A stretch of 64,000 nucleotides of DNA from Paenibacillus xylanexedens (GCF_017874615.1 NZ_JAGIKV010000006.1:186001-250000); one strand, 5' to 3'; shown: positions 35,594-45,481, numbered from the stretch's first letter. The notes: a model not told the origin generated them from the letters alone. Numbers and translations: made by a program.

Positions 35594-35638
35594 TTGCAAA
35601 AGGGACCGCGGGAGTTCCTCTCCCTCAGTCCCGTGCAA
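35594..35638 (-). terminator. Rho-independent terminator of rnz
   Basis: Nested stems on the minus strand: TTGCA/TGCAA outside, then GGGAC/GTCCC and GGGAG/CTCCC, with a short U-run. It lies about 55 nt after the rnz stop. Confidence 0.72.
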
Positions 35639-35691
35639 TTACCCGGATTTTTATATGACGTGTTTAGCCGTGCACTGGTTCGCATTCATGG

Positions 35692-36630
35692 TTAAGATTC
35701 TTGCTTGCGATGCACGACAGGAATAAGCTGGTGTTCGTTTGCAAGTCTGGTATTCGGGAATACGGACTGTGCCTCTTCCAAAAGTGGCTGAAGTTGATCC
35801 TCATCCTTATAGCGTGAACTGAAGTGAGTCATGATTAGTTGCCCTACATTGGCTGCTCTAGCCGCTTCTGCCGCTTGTTTAGAAGTACTATGATAGTACT
35901 CATGCGCTGTATCGGCCAAATCATGCATGAATGTAGCTTCATGCACAAGTACATCTGCATTGATGGAGAGAGGCTGTACATTGTCACATGGACGTGTATC
36001 ACCCAATATGGTGATCACCATGCCTCGTTTTGGCGCTCCCAATACATCTTCTGGACGAAGCGAATCACCGTTATCCAGCGTAATGGTTTCTCCACGTTTC
36101 AGTCGACCGAACAATGGGCCTGGTTTCAGACCATATTCCGCCAGTTTGGCTGGGTCCAGGCTTCCTGGACGATCTTTTTCCGTGATCCGGTATCCATAAC
36201 TGTCAATCCGATGTTCAAGCAAAGCAGCTTCCACGATAAAACTGTCATCCTCGAACAGGACGCCGCCCGTATGTTCCACGATATTCAGATCATAGTTCAC
36301 CCGGGATTGGCTCAGCTCCATTGTTGTACTGATCATTCGTTCCGTACCTGGCGGACCATACACGGTTAATGGTGTGGTGCCACCTTGATAGGCTCTGCTC
36401 GAAAGTAGTCCTGGAAGTCCAAATACATGATCACCATGCAGATGTGTAATGAATATTTTCTCCAATTTGCTCAGTTTAAGCGGAGAACTTAAAATCTGGT
36501 GCTGCGTTCCTTCCCCGCAGTCAAACAACCACAAAGCTCTGCGCTCATCCAACATGCGTAGCCCAATGGAAGTTACATTCCGTTGAAGCGTAGGTACACC
36601 AGCATTAGTTCCCAGGAAATATAGTTCCAT
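35692..36630 (-). CDS. rnz: Ribonuclease Z
   Basis: The 312-aa metallo-beta-lactamase-fold nuclease begins MELYFLGTNAGVPTLQRNV and has the zinc motif ITHLHGDHVFG (His63, His65, Asp67, His68). It also has LVHEATFMHD and LIMTHFSSRY. It removes 3' trailers of tRNA precursors lacking an encoded CCA. I start at the ATG at 36628-36630, with AGAGGTG upstream; the longer in-frame version adds 15 non-conserved residues. It lies just after the metH terminator, so it probably has its own promoter or relies on readthrough. Confidence 0.95.
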   Translation of the reverse strand: MELYFLGTNAGVPTLQRNVTSIGLRMLDERRALWLFDCGEGTQHQILSSPLKLSKLEKIFITHLHGDHVFGLPGLLSSRAYQGGTTPLTVYGPPGTERMISTTMELSQSRVNYDLNIVEHTGGVLFEDDSFIVEAALLEHRIDSYGYRITEKDRPGSLDPAKLAEYGLKPGPLFGRLKRGETITLDNGDSLRPEDVLGAPKRGMVITILGDTRPCDNVQPLSINADVLVHEATFMHDLADTAHEYYHSTSKQAAEAARAANVGQLIMTHFSSRYKDEDQLQPLLEEAQSVFPNTRLANEHQLIPVVHRKQES

Positions 36631-36659
36631 TCTGGATCGCACCTCTTTCTGTTGCCAGC

Positions 36660-36683
36660 AAAAAACCTCCGACAATGCGGAGG
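36660..36683 (-). terminator. Rho-independent terminator after metH
   Basis: CCTCCG (36666-36671) pairs with CGGAGG (36678-36683), followed by a T-run on the minus strand. It lies 25 nt after the metH stop and 30 nt before the rnz start. Confidence 0.8.
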
Positions 36684-36707
36684 GCTTTGCCTGACACTCT
36701 ACTGAAT

Positions 36708-39700
36708 TTATGCCTTCTCTACATTAAAATACTTAGCTTGCGGGTGGCTGAATACCATCGCTGATACGGAAGCTTCAGGTTCCATCATGAAACCTTCCGT
36801 CAATTCCACACCGATATCCTCAGGCTGCAGCAACTTGAATAGCGGCCCTTGGTCTTCCAGATCCGGACAAGCTGGATATCCAAATGATACCCTGATGCCT
36901 TGATAGCGTGCACCATGACGTTGCTTCATGGTCATCTGGGCAGAATCCGGGAATCCCCATATATCTCTCATCATATGATGCACACGCTCAGCTAATCCCT
37001 CTGCTACTTCAAGCGCTACGGATTGCAGAGCATGCGAGCGAAGGTAATCCCCCTGATCTTTCCACGCCGTGGATAGTTCACGCACACCGTGTCCGGCCGT
37101 AACAACCATGAAACCAACGTAATCCATCTGACCGGATTCAACAGGTTTCAGGAAGTCGGACAGGCACAGGAACGGCTCGACTTTTTGACGTGGGAACGTA
37201 AATGTATGCAAAATATTACTGGTGTCCTTTGGATCATAGATAATGACGCTGTTACCACTGGACTGAGCCGGGAAGAAACGATATATGGCATGCGCCTGAA
37301 TAATCCCGTCACGAACAGCCTCTTGCATGATATCATCCACGACTGCTTTCAGGTCGGTAGCTTTCTTGTCACCTGTAGCAAGCAGTTGTTCTACTGAACC
37401 GCGCAACCCCAGATGATGTCCAAGCAACATCTGCATGTTCACATATGGCAGGATATGTGATAATGGGTAGTTACGCATCGTATGACGCTCCAGATCAGGC
37501 GGGACAAGAACCGGATGATCTACAGTAATATCCGAACGTTCTACCCGGGTAAGTTCTGGAAGAGTCTGAACAGCTACAGCACCTGAAGCATCAGCTTCTT
37601 TTTCTGCTTCCATCTCCAGTTGCATCACTTCACGTGAAACGGGATTCATCAATTTGTTTGCCAGATCCAGACCATCCATCGCATCTTTCGCATATACAAC
37701 CATTCCGTTATATTCAGGACGGATACGATTTTTGGTGAATTTACGTGTTAGCGCCGCTCCGCCAACCATAATAGGCACATCAATACCTGCTGTTCGCAAA
37801 TCCTGAGCGGTAAGAATCATCTGCTGCGCTGATTTTACCAATAGACCCGAGAGACCGATCGCATCGACTTTTTCTTCTCGGTATGCCTCAATGATACGTT
37901 CTGGTGGTACTTTTATACCCAAATTAATGATCCGGTAACCGTTATTGGACAAGATGATCTCAACCAGGTTCTTCCCGATGTCATGCACATCGCCCTTAAC
38001 CGTGGCGAGAATGATCTTACCTTTAACCGAAGTCTCATTCTTCTCCATGAATTGCTCCAGATATGCTACAGAAGCCTTCATAACCTCCGCACTCTGCAAC
38101 ACCTCAGCTACAATTAACTCATTGTTGTTAAAGAGACGACCTACTTCCTCCATCCCCCGCATCAGTGGACCGTTAATCACTTGAAGTGCTGTGTATTTGG
38201 CAAGTGCCTGTTCGAGATCTGGTAGCAATCCTTCTTTACTTCCTTCTACTACATATGAAGCGAGACGCTCTTCTAATGAAAGATTCGAGATTTTTTCCTT
38301 CTTCTCAACCTTCTTGTTACGGAACGCCGCTACGAACGCCGCCAGTGTTGCATCATTCGTATTATATAAGAGTTCTTCGGAGAGCCTGCGTTCTTCTTCC
38401 GGAATGGATGCATAGCGCTCCAGTTTCTCTGTGTTTACGATGGCATAATCGAGACCTGCTTTGGTACATTCATACAAAAATACAGAGTTGAGCACTTCAC
38501 GGCCTGCTTCTGGCAGTCCGAATGAAATATTACTGATCCCGAGTATCGTATGACATTCAGGCATCGCTTCCTTAATAACTCTTATACCTTCAATGGTTTC
38601 TTTGGCTGAACCAATGTACTGTTCATCTCCCGTACCTACCGGGAACACCAACGTATCGAAAATGAGGTCTTCTGGTTTGAGTCCATATTTGTTCACCAGC
38701 AGATCGTAAGAGCGCTTGGCTACGTCCAGCTTGTCCTCCCGACTAATCGCCTGACCCCGTTCGTCAATCGTTCCGACAACTACCGCACCACCATATTTAT
38801 GAAGCAACGGCGTAATCAGCTCAAATTTCTCTTCGCCATCCTCAAGGTTAATGGAGTTAATTATCGCTTTACCTTGACAGTACTGGAGGGCCAGATCAAT
38901 TACGGAAGCATCTGTCGTATCAATCATGAGTGGTACTTTTACTTTTTTCACAACCAATTCAAGGAACTTCACCATGTCTTCAGACTCTTCGCGGTCCGGA
39001 TCTTGTACACACACGTCAACAATGTGCGCTCCATTTTTCACTTGAGCACGTGCAATTTCCGAAGCTTCTTCATATTTGCCTTCTACAATGAGTCGTTTGA
39101 ATTTCCGTGATCCCAGCACATTCGTACGCTCACCAACCATGTATGGACGATTGTCCTGTTCAATATAAATTGGCTCTATACCAGACAATGCCGGTGGATG
39201 TGTTCCGTTCATTTCTCTTGGGGGGTACTGGGCAAGTGTGTCGCGCATCGCCCGAATATGTGCAGGGGTTGTCCCGCAACATCCACCAGCGATATTCAAC
39301 CAGCCCTGTTCGGCAAAAGCACCAATCTTCTGAGCAAGCGAGTCTGGTGACTCATGGTAATTACCATTCTCATCCGGAAGACCCGCGTTCGGGTAACAAC
39401 TAACGGCAACCGATGCCATAGCGGAAAGTGAGCGAATGTGATCACGCATGAACTCTGGACCCGTAGCACAGTTTAGTCCTACCGAAATTGGGTTAAGGTG
39501 TTCTAAGGATATATAAAAGGATTCGATATTCTGACCTGCAAGGGTCGTTCCCATCGGTTCTATCGTTCCTGATATCATCAGGGGCAGTGTAACGCCACTC
39601 TGTTCGAAGGCCTGCTGAATTCCAATGCTGCCTGCTTTTACATTGAGGGTATCCTGTGAGGTTTCGAGTAGTAGCGCATCAACGCCTCCCTCTATTAAAG

Positions 39701-40148
39701 CAAGCGCTTGCTCCAAATAACTGTCGATAAGTTCCTGGAACGTTACGCCCCCAGTTACAGACAGTGTTTTGGTTGTTGGTCCCATCGCACCTACCACATA
39801 ACGTGGAGATTCAGGTGTAGAGAAACGATCAACCGCAGCTTTCGCAATTCTGGCTGCTTCCAGGTTGATCTCGCGTGCCCGATCCTGAATATCGTACTCA
39901 GCAAGCACAACGGATGTGGCACCAAATGTATTGGTTTCAATTAAATCGGCGCCAGCCTCCAGATATTCTTCATGAATGCGCTGGATCAGCTCTGGACGAG
40001 TAAGCACTAACATTTCATTACATCCATCCAGATCTTCGCCGCCAAAATCTTCGCCAGTCAGATCAACTTGTTGAATCATGGTCCCCATTGCACCGTCGAG
40101 GATTAATATTCGTTGTTTTAATGCATCGTGTAGACTAATCTTATCCAA
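36708..40148 (-). CDS. metH: Cobalamin-dependent methionine synthase
   Basis: The protein of about 1146 aa has all four modules. The homocysteine domain has zinc ligands in GLNCATGP and GGCCGTTP. The methyltetrahydrofolate domain includes ERTNVLGSRKF. The B12 domain has DVHDIGKNLV, GLSGLLVKS and VGGAALT. The reactivation domain ends around SFGYPACPDLEDQ. It transfers the methyl of methyl-THF to homocysteine. The best start is TTG at 40148, matching GGGGGTGA with ideal spacing; a GTG at 40157 directly overlaps that site. No S-box (SAM riboswitch) is visible upstream. It is divergent from mtnD with only 179 bp between the starts. Confidence 0.95.
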   Translation of the reverse strand: MDKISLHDALKQRILILDGAMGTMIQQVDLTGEDFGGEDLDGCNEMLVLTRPELIQRIHEEYLEAGADLIETNTFGATSVVLAEYDIQDRAREINLEAARIAKAAVDRFSTPESPRYVVGAMGPTTKTLSVTGGVTFQELIDSYLEQALALIEGGVDALLLETSQDTLNVKAGSIGIQQAFEQSGVTLPLMISGTIEPMGTTLAGQNIESFYISLEHLNPISVGLNCATGPEFMRDHIRSLSAMASVAVSCYPNAGLPDENGNYHESPDSLAQKIGAFAEQGWLNIAGGCCGTTPAHIRAMRDTLAQYPPREMNGTHPPALSGIEPIYIEQDNRPYMVGERTNVLGSRKFKRLIVEGKYEEASEIARAQVKNGAHIVDVCVQDPDREESEDMVKFLELVVKKVKVPLMIDTTDASVIDLALQYCQGKAIINSINLEDGEEKFELITPLLHKYGGAVVVGTIDERGQAISREDKLDVAKRSYDLLVNKYGLKPEDLIFDTLVFPVGTGDEQYIGSAKETIEGIRVIKEAMPECHTILGISNISFGLPEAGREVLNSVFLYECTKAGLDYAIVNTEKLERYASIPEEERRLSEELLYNTNDATLAAFVAAFRNKKVEKKEKISNLSLEERLASYVVEGSKEGLLPDLEQALAKYTALQVINGPLMRGMEEVGRLFNNNELIVAEVLQSAEVMKASVAYLEQFMEKNETSVKGKIILATVKGDVHDIGKNLVEIILSNNGYRIINLGIKVPPERIIEAYREEKVDAIGLSGLLVKSAQQMILTAQDLRTAGIDVPIMVGGAALTRKFTKNRIRPEYNGMVVYAKDAMDGLDLANKLMNPVSREVMQLEMEAEKEADASGAVAVQTLPELTRVERSDITVDHPVLVPPDLERHTMRNYPLSHILPYVNMQMLLGHHLGLRGSVEQLLATGDKKATDLKAVVDDIMQEAVRDGIIQAHAIYRFFPAQSSGNSVIIYDPKDTSNILHTFTFPRQKVEPFLCLSDFLKPVESGQMDYVGFMVVTAGHGVRELSTAWKDQGDYLRSHALQSVALEVAEGLAERVHHMMRDIWGFPDSAQMTMKQRHGARYQGIRVSFGYPACPDLEDQGPLFKLLQPEDIGVELTEGFMMEPEASVSAMVFSHPQAKYFNVEKA

Positions 40149-40176
40149 TATCTTCACCCCCGCAAAACGTTAGATC

Positions 40177-40195
40177 TTAGTTTAACAGAAACTAA
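40177..40195. promoter_or_regulatory. Inverted repeat between metH and mtnD
   Basis: TTAGTTT-aacag-AAACTAA gives two perfect 7-nt arms with a 5-nt loop. It lies about 30 bp before metH and 130 bp before mtnD, in the shared regulatory region, and could be an operator for a repressor of methionine genes. The binding protein is not identifiable. Confidence 0.4.
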
Positions 40196-40327
40196 CTTAA
40201 TGTGAAAGATCGGGTTTGGTCTCGAAAGATGGCGGGTTTGCACGAATTTGAACGGAATTTGAGAATCGACAAAAACATAGCAATCCGATATAATTCAATT
40301 AAACCAAGTGGAAAAGAGGGAAAGAAC

Positions 40328-40873
40328 ATGGCTGAAATTGTTATCCGAAATACGAACGAACGCATCACTGGTGACGAAAATGTTCGAAATTTCTTGAACA
40401 AATACGATGTATTATATGAGAAGTGGGACGCATCCAAACTGAACACTGATCTGCAAGATAACTTTGGATTAACGGATGAACAGAAAACCGAAGTTTTGGA
40501 AACTTACGATTATGAAATCAGAGATTTGGCTGCACGTCGCGGATACCAGATCTGGGATGTCATCACGCTGTCCGAACAAACACCAGATATCGAAGAAAAG
40601 CTGGCCAAGTTCGAAGAGATCCACACCCACGCTGAAGATGAGATCCGTGCAATTGTCGCTGGTAAAGGAATCTTTGTTATCAAAGCTACAGATGATGTGG
40701 GCTACTTTAATGTAGAACTGTCTCCTGGAGACGTCATCTCTGTTCCTGAGAATACACCGCACTTCTTCACTTTAATGGAGAACAAACAAATAATTGCTGT
40801 ACGTCTGTTCATCGAAAAAGATGGCTGGATTGCAGATCCATACCCTGATCCTACATTTATCAAACAAGCCTAA
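40328..40873 (+). CDS. mtnD: Acireductone dioxygenase
   Basis: The 181-aa cupin has the metal-binding motif EIHTHAEDEIRAIVAG (two His and a Glu) and a distal His in NTPHFFTL. It cleaves the acireductone intermediate of the methionine salvage pathway to ketomethylthiobutyrate and formate. The ATG at 40328 has AGAGGGA upstream; an in-frame start at 40202 is not conserved. No other salvage genes adjoin it. The divergent placement beside metH links methionine recycling with synthesis. Confidence 0.95.
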   Translation: MAEIVIRNTNERITGDENVRNFLNKYDVLYEKWDASKLNTDLQDNFGLTDEQKTEVLETYDYEIRDLAARRGYQIWDVITLSEQTPDIEEKLAKFEEIHTHAEDEIRAIVAGKGIFVIKATDDVGYFNVELSPGDVISVPENTPHFFTLMENKQIIAVRLFIEKDGWIADPYPDPTFIKQA

Positions 40874-40900
40874 CACTCTCGTGTTACAACTTGCTTAACC

Positions 40901-40930
40901 AAAACCCCTGTTCAATTGAACAGGGGTTTT
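40901..40930. terminator. Perfect 30-bp palindromic terminator after mtnD
   Basis: Positions 40901-40930 read as a fully symmetrical palindrome, with arms starting AAAACCCCTGTTC and a tail of T residues on both strands. It can act in both directions: for mtnD on the plus strand and for gntR (stop at 40970) on the minus strand. Confidence 0.85.
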
Positions 40931-40969
40931 CGCATATTGCATATGGGACTAGTATACAACATCGGTGCA

Positions 40970-41644
40970 TTATATAAAATAATGCGGGTATTTCGCCTTT
41001 ATCGATTCCTGTTCAATAACAACGAGTCTAAGATGAGCTTCCATCACCTGAACTGCTTGCTCGGTCTGACGCTCTGTGATAAGACGATAAATCTCTTTGT
41101 GCTGGGAGATAATGACCTCCAGGTTGGAGTCCTCCGCTAGACGTAATAAACGCAACCGATTAAACGGAATATTCAGTTGTTGCAACATTTTCCATGTTCT
41201 CAGCTTACCCGTGCCTTGGAACAAAATCTGATGAAACTCTTCATCCAGTTCAAAAAGTCGATAGAAATTGTTTTTTCCTATACAGACTTCCTGCATTGCA
41301 ATGTTGGTTTCAAGTCGAAATCTGTACTCTTCAGGAAAAGAAACACAAGCCAAAGTCACGATTTCCTTCTCCATCTTCTCCCGCATAAACCTGCCTTCTT
41401 CCACATGCTCCAGATTAATATGAGAGACGATCGTTCCACTCTGGGGAATAATGTCCAGCAGTTCTTCTTCAGCAAGCTTCATGAATGCTTCTCGCACGGG
41501 TGTTCTGCTCACCTGCAGTTCATCTGCAATCTCTTTCTCTGAGATCTTGGTACCCGGCTTAAGTTCCAGATGAAGAATTCGTTCTTTTAACAGGTTATAT
41601 GAATATGCCCGGGTCGAGCCTCTAATTTTTTGATTAAGTGACAT
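40970..41644 (-). CDS. GntR-family transcriptional regulator (FCD type)
   Basis: The 224-aa protein has an N-terminal winged helix (LKPGTKISEKEIADEL, then VSRTPVREAFMKL) and an all-helical C-terminal FCD ligand domain (about residues 85-215; LDEEFHQILFQGTGK, HKEIYRLITER). It follows the sugar-importer operon on the same strand, 102 nt after the solute-binding protein gene, so it may regulate that operon or be part of it. The AAAGAGG site before the ATG supports the start. The ligand is unknown. Confidence 0.88.
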   Translation of the reverse strand: MSLNQKIRGSTRAYSYNLLKERILHLELKPGTKISEKEIADELQVSRTPVREAFMKLAEEELLDIIPQSGTIVSHINLEHVEEGRFMREKMEKEIVTLACVSFPEEYRFRLETNIAMQEVCIGKNNFYRLFELDEEFHQILFQGTGKLRTWKMLQQLNIPFNRLRLLRLAEDSNLEVIISQHKEIYRLITERQTEQAVQVMEAHLRLVVIEQESIKAKYPHYFI

Positions 41645-41689
41645 GCCTAGACCTCTTTCTATCAGCCGTATTCATTCATCTTAGCACAA

Positions 41690-41727
41690 ATTACCGTTCC
41701 ACTTATATATCGGTGTGAAACGGTAAT
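41690..41727. promoter_or_regulatory. Stem-loop between the solute-binding gene and gntR
   Basis: ATTACCGTT (41690-41698) pairs with AACGGTAAT (41719-41727), with a short CAC/GTG inside. It lacks a U-tract, so it is more likely a processing site or an operator for the adjacent GntR regulator than a terminator. Confidence 0.4.
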
Positions 41728-41746
41728 CTGGCCAACATCAACTATA

Positions 41747-43381
41747 TTATTGCTTGTTTTCTTTATAGGCTTTGTACGTATCATTTGCCAGCTTCAGATA
41801 ATTAGATAATCCTTGACTCTCCAGCTCTTTGGCAAATGTATCGAATTCAGACAAGTCCCGTTCACCCAAGATAAATTTAAGTGTATTCTGATCCGAATAA
41901 TCTTTCAATGGTGTACTCAGAAGTGTCACCCGTTCACGGTCCTCTGAAGAGTAAGGAATTGGTGGTTCTGCCGGGATCACTTCCTTGGTATCCTTCATGT
42001 CTTGTTGGAATTTCAACTCTTCTTCACTAAACATCGATTGCAGCAGATCTGTCGTACCACCGTAGGCAAATACTCCACCAGAGAAACCAAAGTCAATACG
42101 CAGATCCTTCGTGCCTTTAGGATTCAAGCCATTGTAGTTCACATCTTCTACCAATTTACGTTTTCCGCCCTCTTTGGTAAATGTTTCGCCTTCAACGCCC
42201 CATTTGGCAAACTCTTGACCCTCATCACTGTAGTATAACCAATCCACAAATTGCATAATAGCTTTGAAGTTTTCGCTTTTTTTAATTTTCCCGGATATCA
42301 TGACACCGTTTTCAAGTCTGGAGCCAGACATTAATTGCCCTTTTGGCCCACCAGGAACTGTAATCTTCGCAACAGAGTATTTACCTTCTCCCAGCGTTTT
42401 GTTCATATCATTTCGGTGCAGCACCACCGTTTGGGAATTACCATTAATCATGAATGATTTGCCGGATACAAATTTCTGTACAGCCTGATCATCATCCTGT
42501 GTGAAACTTTCTTTGTCCAGCAATCCTTCGGATACCAACTTGTTAAAGTACGTTAGCATTTCCTTATACTCCGGCGTAGTAGCCGTGTACACAAATCCAT
42601 CCTGATCTTCCTTATACGTCAATCCGTTACCAAAACCCCATCCAGCCTTGGTACCAAAGCCGGTAGCAGCGATGTTCAATGTACTATTGAATTTAAATCC
42701 ATCCGAAAATGGAATGGAATCCGGGTAGATTTCTTTCAGCTTTTTGGCTGCATCATACAATTCGTCCCATGTCGTCGGGATGGCGATGTTATTTTCTTCA
42801 AAAACATCCGTTCTTACCAGTAATGTATAATCCGGCCATACTTCTTCATGCAGACCCGGGAGCACATAGTACTTTCCATCTTCTTGCCGAAGTCCTTCCA
42901 GTTCATCTTCCAAACCCCATTTTTCCACTTTATCCTTGAAGTTCGGCATCAAATCAATGTAATCACTAATGGGCAAGACCGCACCGGAAGATACAAATGC
43001 AGATTCTTCACCAGGATAGGTTTTGGGAATAATCAGCGGTGCATCGCCTGAACTGATTAGAAGGGATCTCTTCTGAGAGTAGTCACTCATGGGAACAATC
43101 GTTGGCTCAAGCGTAACACCCGTCAGTTCGGTAATTTTATCGAAAAGTAACCAGTCTTTTTTAAAAGGATAAATAGGATGATCACTATACAGTATCGATA
43201 GATTAAACGGCTCAGTCGCCTTGAATGTATCCCCTACATTGTACGTCTCCATCGCTGCCTTGGTTTGAACTTCTGTGACGTCACCTCCAGCTCCATTACC
43301 GCTGCTACATGCTGCCAGAACAACGGTCATCATTGTTGCCAACACCATTTTACCAACAAACTTACGTGGCTTTTGATTCAT
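41747..43381 (-). CDS. Extracellular solute-binding lipoprotein (LipO/YtcQ type)
   Basis: The 544-aa lipoprotein precursor has a lipobox VLAACSSG (Cys25) after a basic, hydrophobic signal. A large family-1 solute-binding domain follows. A poly-acidic C-terminal region and segments such as FVDWLYYSDEGQEFAKWGVEG resemble oligosaccharide-binding proteins. It pairs with the two LplC/LplB-type permeases upstream. No ATP-binding gene lies in the operon, so a shared MsmX-like ATPase encoded elsewhere is expected. The sugar is not predictable. AGGGGG precedes the ATG. Confidence 0.9.
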   Translation of the reverse strand: MNQKPRKFVGKMVLATMMTVVLAACSSGNGAGGDVTEVQTKAAMETYNVGDTFKATEPFNLSILYSDHPIYPFKKDWLLFDKITELTGVTLEPTIVPMSDYSQKRSLLISSGDAPLIIPKTYPGEESAFVSSGAVLPISDYIDLMPNFKDKVEKWGLEDELEGLRQEDGKYYVLPGLHEEVWPDYTLLVRTDVFEENNIAIPTTWDELYDAAKKLKEIYPDSIPFSDGFKFNSTLNIAATGFGTKAGWGFGNGLTYKEDQDGFVYTATTPEYKEMLTYFNKLVSEGLLDKESFTQDDDQAVQKFVSGKSFMINGNSQTVVLHRNDMNKTLGEGKYSVAKITVPGGPKGQLMSGSRLENGVMISGKIKKSENFKAIMQFVDWLYYSDEGQEFAKWGVEGETFTKEGGKRKLVEDVNYNGLNPKGTKDLRIDFGFSGGVFAYGGTTDLLQSMFSEEELKFQQDMKDTKEVIPAEPPIPYSSEDRERVTLLSTPLKDYSDQNTLKFILGERDLSEFDTFAKELESQGLSNYLKLANDTYKAYKENKQ

Positions 43382-43519
43382 TTAGGTTATCCCCCTGAAT
43401 TTGGTTTAGGTTGACCTTGACTTAAAACTTTTTAATTAATAAAAAGCGAAGCGCTCGCCTTTATCATCGGAGTGTTCCGTGTAAATCATCTTTAGTTCAA
43501 TTTATATAGCTGCTACGTA

Positions 43520-44392
43520 TTACTGTTTAACAGACCCTAACATGATACCGGTTACAAAGTATCTTTGGACAAATGGATAGATGGTGAGTATCGGCAAGAT
43601 GGTTAATACCATCGTTACTGACTTAATATTAGCAGCAATCTGTGTCAGGTTATCAGCTGAGGTTGCGCCGGCAGACGCCCCACTTGTCGCTCCTGCAATC
43701 ATATTGCGCAAATAAATGGTGACAGGGAACAGTTCTTTTTTGTCCAAATACAGAAAGGCTGGGAACCAGGAATTCCAATGACCTACTGCGTAGAACAGCA
43801 CCATGGTTGCCATAACTGCTTTACTAAGCGGCAATATAATGCGTAACAAGATCCCGTATGTGTTCAAACCGTCAATGGAGGCAGCTTCCTCCAGTTCTTC
43901 AGGCATATTTTCAAAAAATGACTTCATGATCAGCATGTTGTATATGCTAATTGCGCCAGGAACAACAAGTGCCCACATAGTGTTGTTGAACCCAAGGGAA
44001 TTAATCAACACATAGTTTGGAATCAATCCACCACTGAAGAACATCGTGAATACGGCGAACATCGTCAGAAACTTGCGACCCATCAACCTCTTTTTGGACA
44101 GGGCATATGCGAAAATAGTCGTCATAAACATGGAGATTAACGTACCTACTACAGTGTAGATAATCGTATTTTTATAATTCGTCCAGAACATGCTGTCACG
44201 TGAGATGGTCTTGTATGTCTCCACATTGAATCCTCTTGGGAACAAACTAACCTTCCCCGAATTAATATAGGACTCACTACTGAAGGATTGTGCCACGACA
44301 TTTAAGAATGGATAGAGTGTTATAAATACCACGAACAGCAGAAAGATGACATTGAATACTTTAAATACCTTGTAAGATCTGGATTCCTGCAT
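43520..44392 (-). CDS. Sugar ABC transporter permease (LplC/YtcP type)
   Basis: The 290-aa membrane protein has about six TM helices and the conserved EAA loop (EEAASIDGLNTYGILLRIIL) that docks the ATPase. N-terminal motif FSSESYINSGKVSLFP is typical of carbohydrate permeases of the LplC group. It pairs with the LplB-type permease upstream. AAGGAGGAG precedes the ATG. A gap of 138 nt to the solute-binding gene contains a short GC stem (around 43440-43460) that may set the level of the downstream gene. Confidence 0.92.
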   Translation of the reverse strand: MQESRSYKVFKVFNVIFLLFVVFITLYPFLNVVAQSFSSESYINSGKVSLFPRGFNVETYKTISRDSMFWTNYKNTIIYTVVGTLISMFMTTIFAYALSKKRLMGRKFLTMFAVFTMFFSGGLIPNYVLINSLGFNNTMWALVVPGAISIYNMLIMKSFFENMPEELEEAASIDGLNTYGILLRIILPLSKAVMATMVLFYAVGHWNSWFPAFLYLDKKELFPVTIYLRNMIAGATSGASAGATSADNLTQIAANIKSVTMVLTILPILTIYPFVQRYFVTGIMLGSVKQ

Positions 44393-44404
44393 GGTGCTCC
44401 TCCT

Positions 44405-45367
44405 TTACCATAAGCTTCTTTGTGTCAGTCTGCGTGAGATGGCATTTACGGAGAACACCAGAATCAGACCGATCAGCGATTCGAACAAGCCAATTGCGGT
44501 AGCATAACTGAAGTTACTCGATTCCAGTCCGACCCGATACAGGTAAGTGGAGATCACATCAGATGTCTCGTAGATAAGCGGATTGTACAAGAGTAAGATT
44601 TTTTCAAATCCAACAGCCAGGAAATTACCCATGTTCAAAATCAATAACGTCACAATCGTTGGCAAGATCCCTGGTAACGTTACATGAATCGTTTGCTTCC
44701 ACCGATTGGCACCATCGATACGCGCAGCTTCATACAAAGAATCATCAATGGTTGTCAGTGCAGCCAGATACAGAATCGCTCCCCAACCCATACCCTGCCA
44801 TACCTCGGAAGTGATATAGATTGTTCTGAACCACTCAGCCCGCTGCATAAAAGGAATATTGTCTCCGGTGAAGAAAGCCACCAGTCCATTAATGGAACCA
44901 TTCACTGCTGTCAGCTGCAGGATCATACCCGCAACGATAACGATAGACAGAAAATGAGGCAGATAAGACGCGGTCTGTACAAACTTTTTGAATCGTTTAC
45001 TCTTCACTTCGTTAAGCATCAAGGCAAAAATAATTGGAACCGGGAATGTAAAGAGTAACGCAAGTCCGCCTAACATCAGCGTATTACCGAATACTCTCCA
45101 GAAGGTAGGGTCCTCAATGAACATTTTGAAGTACCTTAATCCAACCCACGTTTCTCCAAATATACTTCCCCCGGGAACAAAACGTCTGAACGCAATCACA
45201 TTACCAATCATCGGCCCATATTTAAAAATAAGGAGATAAATGATGGGAAGGATTAATAGTGAATACAACTGCCAGTCTTTGCGGAACAAGGTTCCTGCCG
45301 TTCGTAATCTGCTCTCTTTACGTAAAGATGTCATGGTTAACGTTGTTTTAGCGGTTTCCGACTCCAT
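44405..45367 (-). CDS. Sugar ABC transporter permease (LplB/YtcO type)
   Basis: The 320-aa membrane protein has six TM helices, a long N-terminal cytoplasmic segment of about 35 residues, and the EAA motif EAARIDGANRWKQTIHVTLP. LILPIIYLLIFKYGPMIGNV at the first helix is diagnostic for the LplB group. It is the first gene of the operon, with GGAG 9 nt before the ATG and a cre site within the presumed promoter. It forms the channel with the LplC-type protein. Confidence 0.92.
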   Translation of the reverse strand: MESETAKTTLTMTSLRKESRLRTAGTLFRKDWQLYSLLILPIIYLLIFKYGPMIGNVIAFRRFVPGGSIFGETWVGLRYFKMFIEDPTFWRVFGNTLMLGGLALLFTFPVPIIFALMLNEVKSKRFKKFVQTASYLPHFLSIVIVAGMILQLTAVNGSINGLVAFFTGDNIPFMQRAEWFRTIYITSEVWQGMGWGAILYLAALTTIDDSLYEAARIDGANRWKQTIHVTLPGILPTIVTLLILNMGNFLAVGFEKILLLYNPLIYETSDVISTYLYRVGLESSNFSYATAIGLFESLIGLILVFSVNAISRRLTQRSLW

Positions 45368-45481
45368 GTGTTTTCACTCCGATCCAGGACTTGATAAGTA
45401 AGAGTAATTCATGTACAGTTCCCATCGTTTCTCCTCTTGTAGAAGACAACAACTCCTTTAACTTCACCCCCACTACCAAAT

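Noticed and set aside
40149..40327. Possible SAM (S-box) riboswitch upstream of metH
   Set aside because: None of the conserved S-box blocks is present, and the space to mtnD is too short for the full element plus terminator.
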